A stretch of DNA of 64,000 nt, taken from Eutreptiella sp. 'Long Island Sound 2002' (Eukaryota > Euglenozoa > Euglenophyceae > Eutreptiales > Eutreptiaceae). Positions 1 to 9,562 of this stretch are shown piece by piece (positions within the stretch are counted from its first letter, which is position 1; each line of letters starts with the position of its first letter). The notes beneath the pieces were generated by a model. It made no database searches, was not told where the DNA came from, and was given only the letters and a program-made list of their open reading frames with translations. The DNA is taken from positions 29,595,759 through 29,659,758 of the forward strand of contig OZ038388.1 of assembly GCA_964036045.1 (NCBI GenBank), in the 5' to 3' direction. The position numbers and the translations under genes were made by a program.

Positions 1-2177
1 ACGAATTTCTCTCTCTGTTTGACCTCCATGTGTCGTATTTGCCTGGAAAACACAACACGGTAGCGGATGCTCTGAGCCGATGGGCTTACCCCGCCTCAGA
101 GGGGCTGCAAAGTACCAACATCCATGGTACGGAGCAGGACCGCCATGTAATAATCGAGTGGGATCAAGAAGAAAAGAAACTCATTCGACGTGCATGTATG
201 CAGTGCGCTGTTAAACAGCACGCATTACCGTGCCATGACATCACGGCCATCTCAGATCCGGCGCATGCTCATGAGATCTGCACCAAAACACTGAAAGTCG
301 TGGAAAAGGTCACCGATCCCTCCTCAGGGAGTGTGAAACGGTTTGACTATACCCGACGAGTAAGTCGATTTCGGTTGATCCAGGGCATTAAGCGTCGAGA
401 TCCGGCCAAAACTCCACCCCTGCCTAAAGATTCCCTGATAATCCGTGACTGGACGTCCGATTACCTGCAGGATCCCATGTTTAAAGAGGTCTTTGGAAAT
501 CTCAAATCCAAAGATGCTCACAAGGATGGGATTTTTCCTGAGTATTCGTTGGATGGGGGGAAGCTGTGGATGGAGGGTAAATTGTGCGTGCCAGACGCCC
601 TGGCCCCCCGAGTGTTAAACTGGTGGCACAAATGGGAGTCCCCCCACGCACATGGCCGTCGACTGTGGTCGATGATTAAACATAGGTTGTTTGGCTCACG
701 GCTATATACTCACTGCATGAAAGTAGCCGCCGGATGTGCCCAATGTGCTGTCTCGACACCCCCCAGCGCGAAGAAGCACGGCCATCTGAGGCCTCATCCT
801 ATTCCGGAGCGCCTCTTTAACAGAGTCACCAGTGATTTCTTCTATCTCGGTGAACTCGATGACGAAGAGTGCCATTGGACTAACAAAAAAGTCAATGGTG
901 TGCTCCTTATTCAGTGCCGTCATTCCGGCTACATGCAGGTGTTGCTTTGCAACATCGAGTCGATGACTGGCAAGGCTGCCGCCAAATGGTGCGCGCAGAC
1001 CTGGATGGGAGGTTGGGACGTCCCATCCGAGGTGGTTACGGACTCAGGCAAAGAGTACACCTCCGAATGGTGGAGAGAATTATGTGCTCGCCTTGGAATC
1101 CACCACCTCAGGTGTGAAATCCACTCGCATCGAGCACTGCCTGGCGAAAGAGCCGGCCGCTCTATAATCAATATGCTTCGTAAGGAGCTCGCGAGTGAGA
1201 AGGATTTCCACTGGCTCGAAGTTCTCTTCGCATTGCTTCGCCGTTACCACAACACGCCTTTGTACCATGGCCTTTCTCCAAATGAAATTGTCTTTGGACG
1301 AAAGAAGTGTTGGTGGAACATGCCGTTGAATAATCCTCGCCCCTGTAAAGATGCTTCGTTGTTTTTGGACGACGTCCAACGAGCAGATAAAACTGTGTCG
1401 AAATTAATCGAAAAGCATCAAGCTGACTGGCTTTGGGTTCAGAATCAAGGCCGAAAAAACCTCCACAATTTTGAAGTCGATGATCGAGTTTGGCTTCGAA
1501 AATCCGAAACCACCCTGGACGGAGATGACAAGCTTCTTCCCTTGTGGGAGGGGCCATTCGCTGTTACAGCGCGGCTTGGTGAGAACAGGTGGAGGATTCG
1601 TGTGGATGTCAGCAGGGAAATTGACGTTTCGGGCGATCGCCTCAAGAGAGAGATCCCCTCCCCCAAGGATCGGGTTAAACCCCTTTTTTGGACTGCGAAA
1701 CATTTGTCTGATCGGGTCATCGAAGGGGGGAAGTACGAACTCAAGAGGATTGTTGAAGCAAGACGTGACGCCAAGGGCGAATGGGAATTTCTGTGTGAGT
1801 GGAGGGGCTTTGATTCCAGTCACAACAACTGGGAACCAGCCCATTCTTTTGTCCATGGGTACACCAAGGGGTTCATCGACTTCCTCAAGAAGCACCCCGA
1901 AATTGGCGTACTCCTGACAGATTGTTTGTCGAAACCAGACAGACAAGTGGAGAGCGACGGAAAAAGACCTGTGGTGAATCGAGATCCAGCCTTTTATGGC
2001 CCTCATTCGTCACATTCCAGGGCTGATCCGTCGATCCCCCCTCCTGCGGTCAGGCCAGCCCAGGAGCCAAATGAGGACCAAGCTTCGAGTTCGGCCGCTG
2101 ATTTGCAGCGCCCCAGCCGTACAAGGGCCAGGCCAGACAGGTTGGTGGTCACATGTATTCGTGCTTGGCCGAATTGA
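1..2177 (+). mobile_element. Ty3/gypsy chromodomain retroelement, 5' part outside window
   Basis: The window opens inside the pol gene of a gypsy-type LTR retrotransposon. Only the end of RNase H, the integrase and the chromodomain are present, so the reverse transcriptase, protease, gag and 5' LTR must lie upstream of position 1. The protein is clearly different from the second element at 4204-9562, so these are two families rather than a duplicated copy. The 3' LTR could not be fixed because the 5' copy needed for comparison is not in the window. Confidence 0.93.
3..2177 (+). CDS. Pol polyprotein fragment: RNase H tail, integrase, chromodomain
   Basis: The frame is open from the first bases to a TGA stop, so the true start is outside the window. 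Numbering from the codon at 30: residues 3-18 (YLPGKHNTVADALSRW) are the conserved end of a gypsy RNase H. An HHCC zinc module follows, with histidines near 200-206 and the CAQC pair near 237-240. The integrase core shows the catalytic triad D (TSDFF, about 268), D (VVTDSGKEY, about 336) and E (GERAGR, about 371); the D-to-E spacing is 34 residues, as expected for a DDE integrase. A chromodomain spans roughly 566-625 (ELKRIVEAR, LCEWRGF, NNWEP) and would direct insertion to chromatin marks. A proline- and serine-rich tail closes the protein. There are no internal stops, so this copy is younger than its neighbour. Domain identity is certain; activity cannot be judged from half an element. Confidence 0.95.
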   Translation, partial: EFLSLFDLHVSYLPGKHNTVADALSRWAYPASEGLQSTNIHGTEQDRHVIIEWDQEEKKLIRRACMQCAVKQHALPCHDITAISDPAHAHEICTKTLKVVEKVTDPSSGSVKRFDYTRRVSRFRLIQGIKRRDPAKTPPLPKDSLIIRDWTSDYLQDPMFKEVFGNLKSKDAHKDGIFPEYSLDGGKLWMEGKLCVPDALAPRVLNWWHKWESPHAHGRRLWSMIKHRLFGSRLYTHCMKVAAGCAQCAVSTPPSAKKHGHLRPHPIPERLFNRVTSDFFYLGELDDEECHWTNKKVNGVLLIQCRHSGYMQVLLCNIESMTGKAAAKWCAQTWMGGWDVPSEVVTDSGKEYTSEWWRELCARLGIHHLRCEIHSHRALPGERAGRSIINMLRKELASEKDFHWLEVLFALLRRYHNTPLYHGLSPNEIVFGRKKCWWNMPLNNPRPCKDASLFLDDVQRADKTVSKLIEKHQADWLWVQNQGRKNLHNFEVDDRVWLRKSETTLDGDDKLLPLWEGPFAVTARLGENRWRIRVDVSREIDVSGDRLKREIPSPKDRVKPLFWTAKHLSDRVIEGGKYELKRIVEARRDAKGEWEFLCEWRGFDSSHNNWEPAHSFVHGYTKGFIDFLKKHPEIGVLLTDCLSKPDRQVESDGKRPVVNRDPAFYGPHSSHSRADPSIPPPAVRPAQEPNEDQASSSAADLQRPSRTRARPDRLVVTCIRAWPN

Positions 2178-3823
2178 AAAAGCCATCCTACCACATTCTG
2201 CTCAATCCACTGTTCATTTTTCCTGACTATGTCATGATGTGGAGAACTGCAAATGTTTGATAATTTGACGTCAATCAACTTTTCTTTGGTCTCCGTTCGG
2301 TAGCGTATCGAAAGCCGAAAGCCACGGAGTGTGCTGCCGTGTACAGAAACAACCAAACTCAGGCTTAATTCAGGCAGATTCGGGGTAATCTTGTCTCTGT
2401 TGGTCTGTGCATCTTTGGAATTTGGCTACTCGTGCAGATGGAAGCAAATGTACATAATCAAAACGCTGGCCAGCGACATTCACCCCTACAGGCACCCCCT
2501 GTAGTACTGGCTGCACCAGATGCGACGCCAGGAACTCAGATCTTACCTTCATTTGCCGTGATGCGAAAGCCAAAGTCCAGATTCAGATCCAGGATCCTCA
2601 AATTTGCCTTGAATTCCTCAGGTTTGTCCATCATTCTGCCACTGTTGTGCAAAACCCAGACGTCAATTGTTCAGACAACCTTCACATAGGAGCTCTAGGG
2701 ACTTCTAACAGCAACCTCTGAAGTCCGTAAGCTTCGTTGTATTTTTGGCACACGCCAATGTGAGCTCAATCCGACCTGAAACTGTCGAAAATGGTGAATC
2801 CAAGTGTCTTGTGGGACTCAATCCAAAGATTGGCCTTGTCCAAGTCGATTGACACCGCCGCCACTGTAAATAAAGGACTCTTCGGTGTCTCTCAGTTATA
2901 TACTGTCAGTAAAGTGCCTTCAGCGAACCTTCGGCGCGTTACATGCCAAGGATCCAGGGCCAGCATGTCCCATCATGATGCATCATCACATGATCCACAT
3001 TTTCATAGAATCTGTTATATGCTCGCGCACCAACGTGCCGGAAAGCACAATTGAGCTGAATAAACGACAATATATATTAACTTTAGTCTAAACGAAAGTG
3101 TTAGTAGTTTCAGTTTTAGACATTCCGCTTCATTTCACCATCATCTCATGAATTTGCCTCATTGTAGGACAATTTAGGTTGATTTCCTTGTCATCTCCTC
3201 TCATTCCTCGAAGATCTGTCGACGGCTTTGCCTAACTCCGTTGACGCTTATGATTTTCGGTGCACTTAGGGTCTGTAGACTACATCTGTATTTGTTTTCC
3301 CACTCTGTGCTTGTTTAATCTCCTTCATCTCTGCCCAAATTCATTCTTAATTTTGCTGAATCTTGTGATCATCCGCCAGATGCGCCAAATCTGAAGCACA
3401 TGCTGCACTTTTCAGAACGAGAAAAGCGGGAGTAACACGATGTAGAGTTCGGCGAGGACACCGTAGCGTGCCCGCGACAGCGAAACTGTGCCAGAGCGCT
3501 GAGATGTCACTCCATTTCTTGATTCCCCCACTCAATCCACCAATAATCTACCTCATTCTCAACCAGTGCATGGTTTGGTATCGATTCTCGATACGTTTAC
3601 ATGCTTCCTAGCCCTTAACCGAATGTTTTACTGCACGGAGGACTGTTCGTCACTTCTCATTCTGTCTCATTTCAGGTTCATCCATCCTGATTCAGTGCCA
3701 ATTCAGCCCAAATCAGGTCAGATCAAGCAGATTTCGCCCCATCGAGGATACATTTCTATTTTTTCTGGGACTTACCCGCACTACGTTCTTCGTTGACGTA
3801 GCGACACACCCCAGTGTGTTTTT
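2178..3823. other. Downstream flank of element 1, no gene seen
   Basis: No supported coding sequence. The stretch has AATAAA-type signals near 2868 and 3058 and a segment (about 2930-2942) ending in GCGCGTTACA that looks like an LTR 3' end. The 3' LTR of element 1 may therefore lie between about 2200 and 2942. This is inference, since no matching 5' LTR can be compared. Confidence 0.35.
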
Positions 3824-4195
3824 GGAGGGGGGGTGTAAGTGCGGCTAACCCCCATCTGCTCGGATTTTCACTGATCTAACCCAGATTGGCTACATTTTGG
3901 TCATTTTCTTTGCTTCGGCGGAATCGCCGCCTCGCAGCTCAGTCTCAGGATATTTCCTATATATTTCTGATATGCCGGATTTGATTCCGCGGTCCATTCC
4001 CCGTAAATCCGCCGCGTTCCGATCATTTAGCTGGAATCGCCATTTGCCGCTGACGCGCGCTCGCGGGCCAGATCGGCCAAACTTTTTTACATAATCGGAT
4101 TTATTTAAATCTTTTCAGACAGATATGGACACTCAGATGTGCATAGAATAATCCGCGTCAATTTTCTTCATAGACTGGGATTTTCTGCCGCACCA
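3824..4195 (+). repeat. Candidate polypurine tract plus LTR-like segment
   Basis: GGAGGGGGGG at 3824-3833 has the form of a plus-strand primer (polypurine tract) and is followed directly by TGTAAGTGCGG, a typical TG start of an LTR. The segment that follows contains a GGCGGAATCGCCGCC hairpin near 3915 and ends just before the first ATG of element 2 at 4204. It could be a 3' LTR of a third element, the 5' LTR of element 2, or a solo LTR. I found no second copy downstream of 9562. Confidence 0.3.
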
Positions 4196-4203
4196 CAATC
4201 AGC

Positions 4204-5682
4204 ATGGACCTTGCTTCAGTTGTTGCTGCTCTCGCCTCCGTTGGTGTTCGAGTATCCGGTTCTACCCCCAATAACAACGTCCAGGGAGACTCCTCGCGTG
4301 CCTGCCCCACTGGTCTTGCCGGCCCCGAGCCCTCCGGCACAAACATCGACCCAGGGCAGCACTTTCACGCTAACCACCAGCCAGACAACGACAACAAGAA
4401 CCTGGACAAGAACGGAGGCAACCCCAACCCTAATCCAGGGGGGAACTCCGAGCCCTCTGGAGGGCAGTCTGGTCCTACCACACGCTCGCAAACTGAGGCC
4501 CAGCGAGAACAAGGGGCCAAGCGTGAGCATGAAGGTGGTGATGACGGCAACGCTAAGAAGAGGAGCCCTTTCATGAGCATGGCCCGCAAATTGCGGAACA
4601 AGGGGTTCGAGGTGACCTGTCCCGCGGAGTTCTGACGGGGACGCTCCAATGGGGCCCTGGATCTGGCGTTCTGGGTACGTATCCGACTAGGGGGACGTGA
4701 ATACCTAGGGGTATTGGATACTGGAGGCACCATATCTATAGTTGCCAAGAAAATTTTACCTTGTGGGAGCCTGAAGAACACCATGACGACCGCGGCTATA
4801 CAAATGGGGGATGGACATGTGGTGCACAGCTGCGGGGACTGTGAAGTGGAGGTACCTATGGGCTCCCGAACTATCGCCCATGAGTTCTATGTGATGGACA
4901 CCGAGGCCTTCGACTTTGTATTGGGGACTGACTTCTTCGTGCAGCACTCCCAGATACAATCCCTGACGCTGCAAGCGCCCTACCTCCTCTACGTGGCCCA
5001 CGGCAATGGCAGAGAGTCCGTGCCACTGGAGCAGTCTGAATACACCTCGAGCTACCTCAGGGTATCGAAGGAAGAGCCCTCGAACATGATGGCGGCCTCC
5101 AAAACTGAGGACTATCAACTATTGGGGGAAGTCCTAGACCAAGGTCTAAAGGAGTGGGGATACTCCAAAGAAGACCTGAGCGTGGAGTTGTTCGCCAGCG
5201 ACAAGCAACATGTCTTGGACCTTTACTGCAGCAAGGGGAAAAACTGCAGCTACGAATTTTACTGGCCCGCTTTCGGGATGGCCTACAGGAACCCCAGGTT
5301 CAGTGAACTGGGGAAGGTTTTGACCAAGGTAGCCCTGGAACGTTCCCGTATGGTCCTGTGTTTCCCCGATTAAGGAGCCCATGGGGGAAACGAGTACTGG
5401 CGAAGCCTCCTGGACAGGCTGACTATCAGCTCTGTTCCGTTACCTGATGAGGCCATATACGTGCCTCTGGGGCGTAAGACGCCCATCAGGAAACCCGGAT
5501 GGGGAAGTATGCTCAGCGTGGTGGACGGAGGTCTTACCTCCATCCCCTGGGAGGACCTGGACTCCACTCTGGTCGAGGCTATACAACGAGAAAGCGATGG
5601 ACTTACCCTGGGCGACTTGAAAGATCGACTACGACCTCAAGATGCTATTGAGGCTATACCCGGGGGAGATGAATATGACTAA
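4204..5682 (+). pseudogene. Gag-like leader and aspartic protease frame, broken by two stops
   Basis: The frame starts at ATG 4204 and runs in one phase to TAA 5680, interrupted by TGA at 4633-4635 and TAA at 5371-5373. The leader (about 143 residues) is rich in Gly, Pro, Asn, Gln and Ser; I see neither a CCHC zinc knuckle nor a recognisable capsid major homology region, so calling it Gag is positional. After the first stop comes a retropepsin-like segment whose active site DTGG is encoded at 4717-4728, preceded by the hydrophobic strand GREYLGVL. After the second stop the frame continues for about 100 codons and overlaps the start of pol. The sequence reads through both stops without loss of protein character, which points to recent point mutation rather than separate genes. 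Confidence 0.8.
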
Positions 5683-8600
5683 CACCAATGCTCCCAACTC
5701 TCCCTGCCGTGTACCTGTTCCCGATGGAGTCTCTGAGTGGGGACTATCAGAGCTCCCCAGCTCTATCCACTCAGATGACGAAACTGAGCATGACGCCTTC
5801 TTCGTGCAGACATGCCTGGAGGAAGGGGAGAACGCCGAGTACGTCGCCCTACTGAAACCCCTCTGCTCCATGAGGGTGGAAGACCCCGTGGACGAGGAGC
5901 TGGATCCCCGATCCAGGCTAAGAGAGTACGTGGACTCCAAGAGGAGGTTGGTGGCGAAAAAGCTATGCTACGCTAAGCCTACCCGCAGCTCATGGCCACT
6001 GAAGCAAGGACGTATGGGAGATCTATCCCAATTGAAGGAGGACCTCGAACAGAAGATCACCACCTCGCAAAGGGAGGTAGATCTTAAGCTCATGAAGAGC
6101 GTGTGGGGTGCCCATGTGAGGACCCCAGAGGAGGACGACCTCTCGGAGGAAGGTGTATGTGAACCCCCTCGAGCGTGCCTATGTTGCCATCGTCCACCGG
6201 AGATGGTTGAACGAGACCTATTGTATGCCTACCAAGGGTTGAAGGATACTACCAAGGGCGTAGAGTCGGTGGAGGATCACCTTCCGACGTCTATTACTCA
6301 GAGGGCAAGCAACTTACACTCTGACGAGGACATGGAGGACAAGATCAAGCTATTGGACCCGCGGCCGCAGAAGCTTATAAGGACCTACCTGGAGGTGTTC
6401 GGAGAACTACCACCCCCAGCCTCATGTGACAAGCTGGTACAGATGGACCTCAACCGGAAACCCGAGTTCGTGGGTCACAAGACCTGGAGGAGACCCTATC
6501 CGGCTCCTAAAGAGCAGGCCAACGAGATTGAGCGACATATACAAGAATGTATCGACGCTGGCCTAGTCCTGGAGTACAAGGACGGGGACTACCCCCTACA
6601 CTGCAGCCCCTGTTTCCTGGTGGCTAAACCTGGGTCTACAGCCAAACGGCTGGTAGTGGACTATGGAGAGCTGAACAAGAAAACGCTGAACCACTCAGGG
6701 TCCATTCCTAACATGGAGTCTACCCTTGAGAAGATTGCCTCCTGTCGCTACAAGAGCAAGATGGACAAGAGTAGTGGATTTTGGCAGGTGGACCTGACGC
6801 CCATCGCCCAGGAACTACTCGCCTTCATCACCCCTCAGGGGAGGGTGTTCAAGTGGAAGGTCATGCCCTTTGGCGTGGCCAACGCACCTGCTCTTTTTCA
6901 AGAGCTGATGAACAAGATCCTGTCGATCCTACGACGAGGACCTAAGGTGCAAGAAGTCATATCCCGTGGGGTCCAGATGGAAGCACACATGGACGATGTA
7001 TGCGTCGGGACCAATACGCAGCAGGATCACCTAATCCTCTTGGGTGAGTTCTTTGCGGTCTGCCACGAGAACCACACACGACTCAAGCTGAAGAAGTGTG
7101 ACTTCATGCAGGAGACCATGCAGTACCTGGGGTTTGACGTTGGCTACGGGTGGTGGACCCCAGCGGCCTCTAAGGCCAAACCCCTGATGGATGCTAAGGT
7201 GCGACATGAAGACCCCAAGAAAGGACTCCATGATGTACGCAGTTTCATAGGGGCGTGCAACTTCTATCGCCGCCATATCAAGAACTTCACCTACACCAAC
7301 GCCATTCTGACAGACCTGATCAAGAAGAGTGCTACTTGGCGCTGGGACCCACAGGAGCAACAAGCGTTTGACGAGCTCAAAGACAAGGTGGCCAACGCTA
7401 AATGCTTGGGCGTGCCTAGAGCACAAGGGGAAATTATCCTGGTTACTGACGCCAGCAATGTGGGCGGTGGTGGAACATTGTTACAATGGCAAGCACTAGA
7501 GAAGGAGGAGTTCGACTCGGCTATTTCCCAATGGGGGACTGAAGGTCTCAACCGAGATGGAACCCTCAAGCACAGCTACCCTGACGACAAGTGGGTCCTA
7601 GTACCCCTGGGCCACTGGAACTGGAAATGGAACCAGACCAGGGGGAACTACTCCACCTATGAGCAGGAATTGCTCGCGGGTATGCTGGTGCTATCCTCTC
7701 AGGCACGACTGTTGGGGGGTAACCGGATGGTTTGGCTCCGCGACCAAGAGCCGGTTCGCACTTTCCAAAAGGGCCCCCCACCTGAGAAGGCCAAGCTACG
7801 GCGCTGGTGGACCTACCTCAGCCAACTACGGCTGACGGTACACCGTATCCAGGGAGTGAAGAACGTGTGTGCAGACTACATCAGCCACAACAACTTCAAC
7901 GCCCTGATTGGTGCCCAGTCTGAAGCGCTGGCTAAGGAGGCGTTCAGCCGTATGGACGTGCACTTGGACCTCAACATGACTATGATACGCCCCCTAGATG
8001 GACTCCAACAAGCGGAGTACGTGAAGGAGTTTCGGGATATCTACAAGCGCCTGGTGAAACGCCTTGAACCCCTCCTGGTCAACCAAGAACAGTGGAAGAG
8101 GGACAAGAGCTACCTCTGGCACGAGGACCGCATCGTGGTACCCAGTGACAGAGACCCAGCGCTGTTGAAGTGGACCCATGAGTCCAGCGGTCATGTGGGT
8201 GCTGACCGTACCCTGAGGCTATTCAAGCAGTGGTTCCACACTACTGGGACTGATGACCAACTGCGGAAGACCCTCCAGCCTATCGTGGACAAGTGCCCGT
8301 GTAGGTCCTGCGAACCGGGGGATATCAGGGACAGGGGTCTCTACTCGACCCTACCCATCCCTCACTGTGCTATCAGTGTTCTCTACGTGGACTACACCGA
8401 GATGCCGAAGTTCGGGGGCTATGACTTCGCCCTCGTGGTAACCTGTGGGTTGACCAGGTTTACCCGGGTGTTCCCATGTACCAAGCACATTACCGGGGAG
8501 GAGACCATCAAGATACTCCTCGAGGAGTGGTTTTGTGTCTGTGGGGCGCCCAAAGAGATCACCTCCGATGAGAACGTACGGGTACGCTCAAATACCGGCT

Positions 8601-9562
8601 GGTACAAGAGGGTCCCGAGTTCCCTCAATGTCCAAGTGTCCACAAGGATCCCCTACTCTCACACGAGCAACCCCCTATGTGAGCGCCAGATTCGAGTCCT
8701 CAAGGAGAATGTAAGGATATGGTGCAAAACTGAACGCACCACAGACTGGGTGAGACTACTCCCCGTCATATCCTTGATGATGAACTCCGAAGAGAGTTCG
8801 GCGACTGGCTACACGTCCCATGAGCTATTCCTAGGGCGCCTGGCGTGGTTCCTACATGCTCCCTATCCACAAGACACTCATTCTTCTGTGCGTGAGTGGG
8901 TCCAAGAGCAACAAGCGAAGGTGGACAAGGCCAAGGCTATGCTCCAGAGAGTGAGGAAGCTTCATTGGAACACGAAGAACAAGCACCGAGTAACTGCCCC
9001 GTACCAAGAAGGGGACTAGGTGCTGGTGCACCACAGCCGACTACCCGCCTCGCCACGCTCTACCAGCGATGAACCATACTTCTGACCCTACAAGATTCTA
9101 TCTGTGGATGGACACCGTATAACGGTGAGTTGTTCTCCCCGTTTAGGGCAGACCCTGGTGTGCGCTGCTCAACACAAGAAGCGCTGCTATGATCCTGAAG
9201 ACCTCTGTGGGGAGAAGTGGGAGCTGAACGACGAGGAAATCGCCGCCCTAGACCTACAAGGGGCTGCCAGCCCTATGGAAGTTGAAGGGGACCTCCCCGA
9301 CATGAACGCCGAGGAGATGGCTAAGGAGGGCTTCTACCTGGTGAAGTCTGTCCTACGCCACCGCTATCGCCATGGTTGGCGCTTCCTGACCCTCTAGGAA
9401 GGGTTTGGAGTCAAAGGGGCCACCTGGGAGCCCTTCTCTGCGTTTGTTCTACCTGAAGGACGCCTAAACTCAGTTCTGGTAGACTACTTGGCCCAGAACA
9501 ACCTTGGTGAGTTGCTGAGGCTCGCTAAGACACTTGCCTCCAAGACTAAAGTTAGGGACTGA
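5621..9562 (+). pseudogene. Pol polyprotein (RT, RNase H, integrase, chromodomain), broken at 3' end
   Basis: The frame opens after a TGA at 5618, has its first ATG at 5642 and is open to TAG 9017 (1125 codons), then continues in frame through TGA 9083 and TAG 9395 to TGA 9560. From the ATG: a poorly conserved N-terminal part with a Cys cluster (CLCC near 180); reverse transcriptase about 270-520 with FGVANAPALFQ and the catalytic HMDD box near 448; RNase H from VTDASN near 600 to a YISHNN end; integrase zinc motif (H near 845, CPCRSC near 884); DDE core with DYTE near 917, TSDEN near 974 and CERQ near 1013. Between the last stops lies a split chromodomain (FYLVKSVLRHRYRHGW before, WEPF after TAG 9395). 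The lesions sit downstream of the integrase core, so RT through integrase is intact as a frame. Confidence 0.92.

Larger units (their letters stand above)
4204..9562 (+). mobile_element. Degenerate Ty3/gypsy-type retroelement with chromodomain
   Basis: Two overlapping frames hold all expected domains in order: Gag-like leader, aspartic protease, reverse transcriptase, RNase H, integrase, chromodomain. The gag-pro frame (4204-5682) and the pol frame (5621-9562) are offset by +1. Five internal stops (4633 TGA, 5371 TAA, 9017 TAG, 9083 TGA, 9395 TAG) interrupt otherwise continuous coding sequence, so this copy cannot make full-length protein. No flanking LTR pair was found. Confidence 0.9.

Noticed and set aside
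702-2006. Antisense frames of up to 200 codons across element 1 pol
   Set aside because: Shadows of the integrase/chromodomain frame on the opposite strand.
4633-9397. Stop-codon reassignment or programmed readthrough in element 2
   Set aside because: eL21 and the candidate exons end in ordinary TAA, TAG and TGA stops, and all three stop codons appear inside element 2 at unrelated places. Mutation is simpler.
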